From contig CAZBZG010000245.1 in NCBI GenBank assembly GCA_964496245.1, forward strand, positions 1 through 7,205: DNA of 7,205 nt. Reading direction: 5' to 3'. Numbering within the stretch: position 1 is the stretch's first letter; each line of letters opens with the position of its first letter. This DNA comes from CAZBZG01 sp964496245 (lineage in GTDB: Bacteria; Planctomycetota; SZUA-567). Shown here piece by piece: positions 5,897-7,205 of this stretch. The notes below the pieces were generated by a model that did not search any database, was not told the DNA's origin, and was given only the letters and a program-made list of their open reading frames with translations. A program made the translations under genes and the position numbers.

Positions 5897-6712
5897 TCAC
5901 GGATGGGGACGCGATGCGCGGTCTCGCCCGCCGGCGGCATCCGAACGCGGTGGCGACGAGGCGTCTTCCCCGCCCACCTGCTTCGTCTTCGGGTCGGCGT
6001 CCGCGCCCTTCCGGAAATCGATCTCCCGCACGTATAGCAGATCGTCCAGCGTCTGGCCGGGCTTACCCTTTCCCTTGGCGTGGATGATGAAGGTTCGCTG
6101 TTCGGGCTCGGCCGCTGCCTCGGCAGCCCGCGACTGCATCTCCCGGATCCGCCTCTGCAAGTCCGCTCGCTGGGCGCTCGTCATGGTGCTTCCGATGTTC
6201 TCGTTCAGCCGCTTCAGCAGTTGCTCCTCCTTGGCCCGTTCCGCCTCCGTGCGCGCACGGGGCCGCTTCCAGGAGATGAGGAGGGGAAATCCGGCGGTCA
6301 CCCGCCCTTTGAGGACGCGCCCGTCCCTAATGGTCAGGGTCACGCTGTAGGACCGCCACGGATACGTACGCCCCGTGTACAATTTTTCGTTGGTCCCGCC
6401 TTCTTTCCAGCGCCACTCGCGCTGCATGCCTTCCTCGGCCACGCTCTGCTCCAGGCGCACCACGTCGGCGAACGGGAGTTCGATCCGCTGGTTTCCCCCC
6501 TTCGGGAAGACCAGCACCTGCAGATCGCTGCGCGCCTCCACCATGGCTTCGCCCAGACGCGCCCCCGTGGACAGCACCACGCGGGCCGGCCGTTCGGACC
6601 GGGCCTTCGTCTCCGTCGCAAAGGGGGATGGCGGCGAACCGTCTTCCCCCGCCGCTCCCAACGCGCCAGCCAACAGGGCGCCCGCCAAGCAGGCTCCGAT
6701 CCGGATCGTCAC
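5897..6712 (-). CDS. Secreted protein with two related beta modules and a coiled-coil insert
   Basis: A 271-aa protein of unknown function. Residues 1-21 look like a Sec signal peptide (TIR, then a hydrophobic Ala/Gly/Leu core ending LGAA), without a lipobox Cys. Two segments share a pattern. Module A (about 43-89) reads VVLSTGARLGEAMVEA, LQVLVFPKGG, IELPFADVVRLE. Module B (about 121-233) reads VTLTIRDGRVLKGRVT, then a charged helical insert (about 151-205, LLKRLNENIG and LQRRIREMQSRAAE), then RTFIIHAKGKG and LLYVREIDF. Both look like small beta barrels of the form V-x-L-x-x-G-x-x-L/V-x-G/E. The tail (235-271) is polar and probably disordered. The GTG at 6712 is preferred over the ATG at 6742 because GGAGG lies 7 nt upstream and the signal peptide then starts correctly. 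GTG overlaps the TGA of the LOG gene as GTGA. Export suggests a periplasmic or surface role. Confidence 0.82.
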   Translation of the reverse strand: MTIRIGACLAGALLAGALGAAGEDGSPPSPFATETKARSERPARVVLSTGARLGEAMVEARSDLQVLVFPKGGNQRIELPFADVVRLEQSVAEEGMQREWRWKEGGTNEKLYTGRTYPWRSYSVTLTIRDGRVLKGRVTAGFPLLISWKRPRARTEAERAKEEQLLKRLNENIGSTMTSAQRADLQRRIREMQSRAAEAAAEPEQRTFIIHAKGKGKPGQTLDDLLYVREIDFRKGADADPKTKQVGGEDASSPPRSDAAGGRDRASRPHP

Positions 6713-7205
6713 GGGTTCGCCTCCGTCTTGCAGTGCGAACACTTCTCGTTGATCACGTCCACCACCTCGGCCGGATCGTCGGTCAAGGTGACCAGACTTA
6801 GATCCTCCGGAGAGATATTTCGCTCTGCCTCCGCCATGGTCTGGCGCACCCAGTCCAACAGCCCAGACCAGTACTCCCGTCCCATCAGGACGATGGGCGT
6901 AAAAGAGATGCGCTTCGTCTGCACCAGGGTGAGATTCTCGAAGAACTCGTCCATGGTGCCGTATCCGCCGGGCAGGATCACGATGGCGCAGGCGTACTTC
7001 GAGAACATCACCTTCCGGCAGAAGAAGTACCGGAACGACAGCAATTTGGTGATGTAGGGATTCGGCTTTTGCTCGAAGGGCAGTTCGATGTTCAGCCCCA
7101 CCGAGACGCCCCGCTCCGCCTCCTGCGCGCCGCGGTTGGCAGCCTCCATGATGCCGGGCCCGCCGCCGGTGATGATGTTGTACCCGGATTCGGCGAGGCC
7201 GCGCC
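6709..7205 (-). CDS. LOG-family (TIGR00730-like) nucleotide phosphoribohydrolase, 5' end outside window
   Basis: 164 complete residues are visible; the open frame runs through the right edge, so the true start and first Rossmann strand are missing. Reading in from the edge it has GYNIITGGGPGIMEAANRGA, then GLNIELPFEQ, then a Phe-rich block ending RYFFCRKVMF, and PGGYGTMDEFFE. GGGPGIMEAANRG and PGGxGTxxE are the signatures of LOG proteins (Pfam lysine_decarbox, historically misnamed). Characterised members cleave nucleoside 5'-monophosphates (cytokinin-type or AMP) to base and ribose 5-phosphate; E in GTMDE and R in FCRKVMF fit the catalytic pair. The C-terminus ends in a CSHC pair (C-X2-C), which is not a standard family feature. 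Its stop overlaps the GTG of the secreted-protein gene. The bacterial substrate is unknown; the family is certain, and the lysine decarboxylase name often attached to it should not be used. Confidence 0.93.
   Translation of the reverse strand, partial: RGLAESGYNIITGGGPGIMEAANRGAQEAERGVSVGLNIELPFEQKPNPYITKLLSFRYFFCRKVMFSKYACAIVILPGGYGTMDEFFENLTLVQTKRISFTPIVLMGREYWSGLLDWVRQTMAEAERNISPEDLSLVTLTDDPAEVVDVINEKCSHCKTEANP
6720..6724 (-). promoter_or_regulatory. Shine-Dalgarno setting the GTG start of the secreted protein
   Basis: GGAGG on the minus strand, 7 nt before the GTG at 6712-6710 and inside the 3' end of the LOG gene. With it, translation begins directly at the basic N-region of the signal peptide. 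Confidence 0.7.

Noticed and set aside
6080..7057. A 325-codon plus-strand frame opposite the secreted protein and LOG genes
   Set aside because: The opposite strand has clear LOG motifs and a signal peptide; the plus frame shows none.
6709..7205. Lysine decarboxylase annotation for the right-edge gene
   Set aside because: The Pfam name is historical; the GGGPGxM and PGGxGTxxE motifs define LOG phosphoribohydrolases, not PLP decarboxylases.

Overview
This is a GC-rich bacterial chromosomal window with tightly packed genes. Three genes start with GTG behind good Shine-Dalgarno sequences (receiver, DUF342 protein, secreted protein). There are no transposases, phage genes, RNA genes, CRISPR arrays or long repeats. 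The lineage cannot be fixed from sequence alone. A fused type I AroD-AroE enzyme, a DUF342/FapA-like protein and an uncharacterised secreted beta protein would fit the PVC or Hydrogenedentota/Sumerlaeota-type bacteria. That is a weak inference, because the AroDE fusion is scattered across phyla.

The layout has three blocks. The left block (28-3354, minus strand) reads in order of transcription: an unrecognised 248-aa soluble protein, a small single-span membrane protein with an acidic tail, a 509-aa DUF342/FapA-like polymer-type protein, and a 148-aa stand-alone CheY-like receiver. The receiver start overlaps the end of the DUF342 gene by 8 nt.

The centre (3569-5038, plus strand) is a single gene for a bifunctional 3-dehydroquinate dehydratase/shikimate dehydrogenase. 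Its key residues are intact, and it is read divergently from the left block across a 214-nt intergenic region. That region holds a reasonable sigma70-like promoter with a perfect 6-3-6 inverted repeat between -35 and -10.

The right block (5111 to beyond 7205, minus strand) reads: a LOG-family phosphoribohydrolase-like protein (5' part outside the window), a secreted protein with two related beta modules (GTGA start/stop overlap with the LOG gene), and a short soluble histidine kinase without a sensor domain. It ends convergently with aroDE.

The sensor-less kinase and the output-less receiver lie on the same strand about 4.6 kb apart. They could be partners, but nothing in the sequence proves it. 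The least understood material is the 248-aa protein, the small membrane protein, the secreted two-module protein, and the coupling of a DUF342 scaffold to a dedicated receiver.
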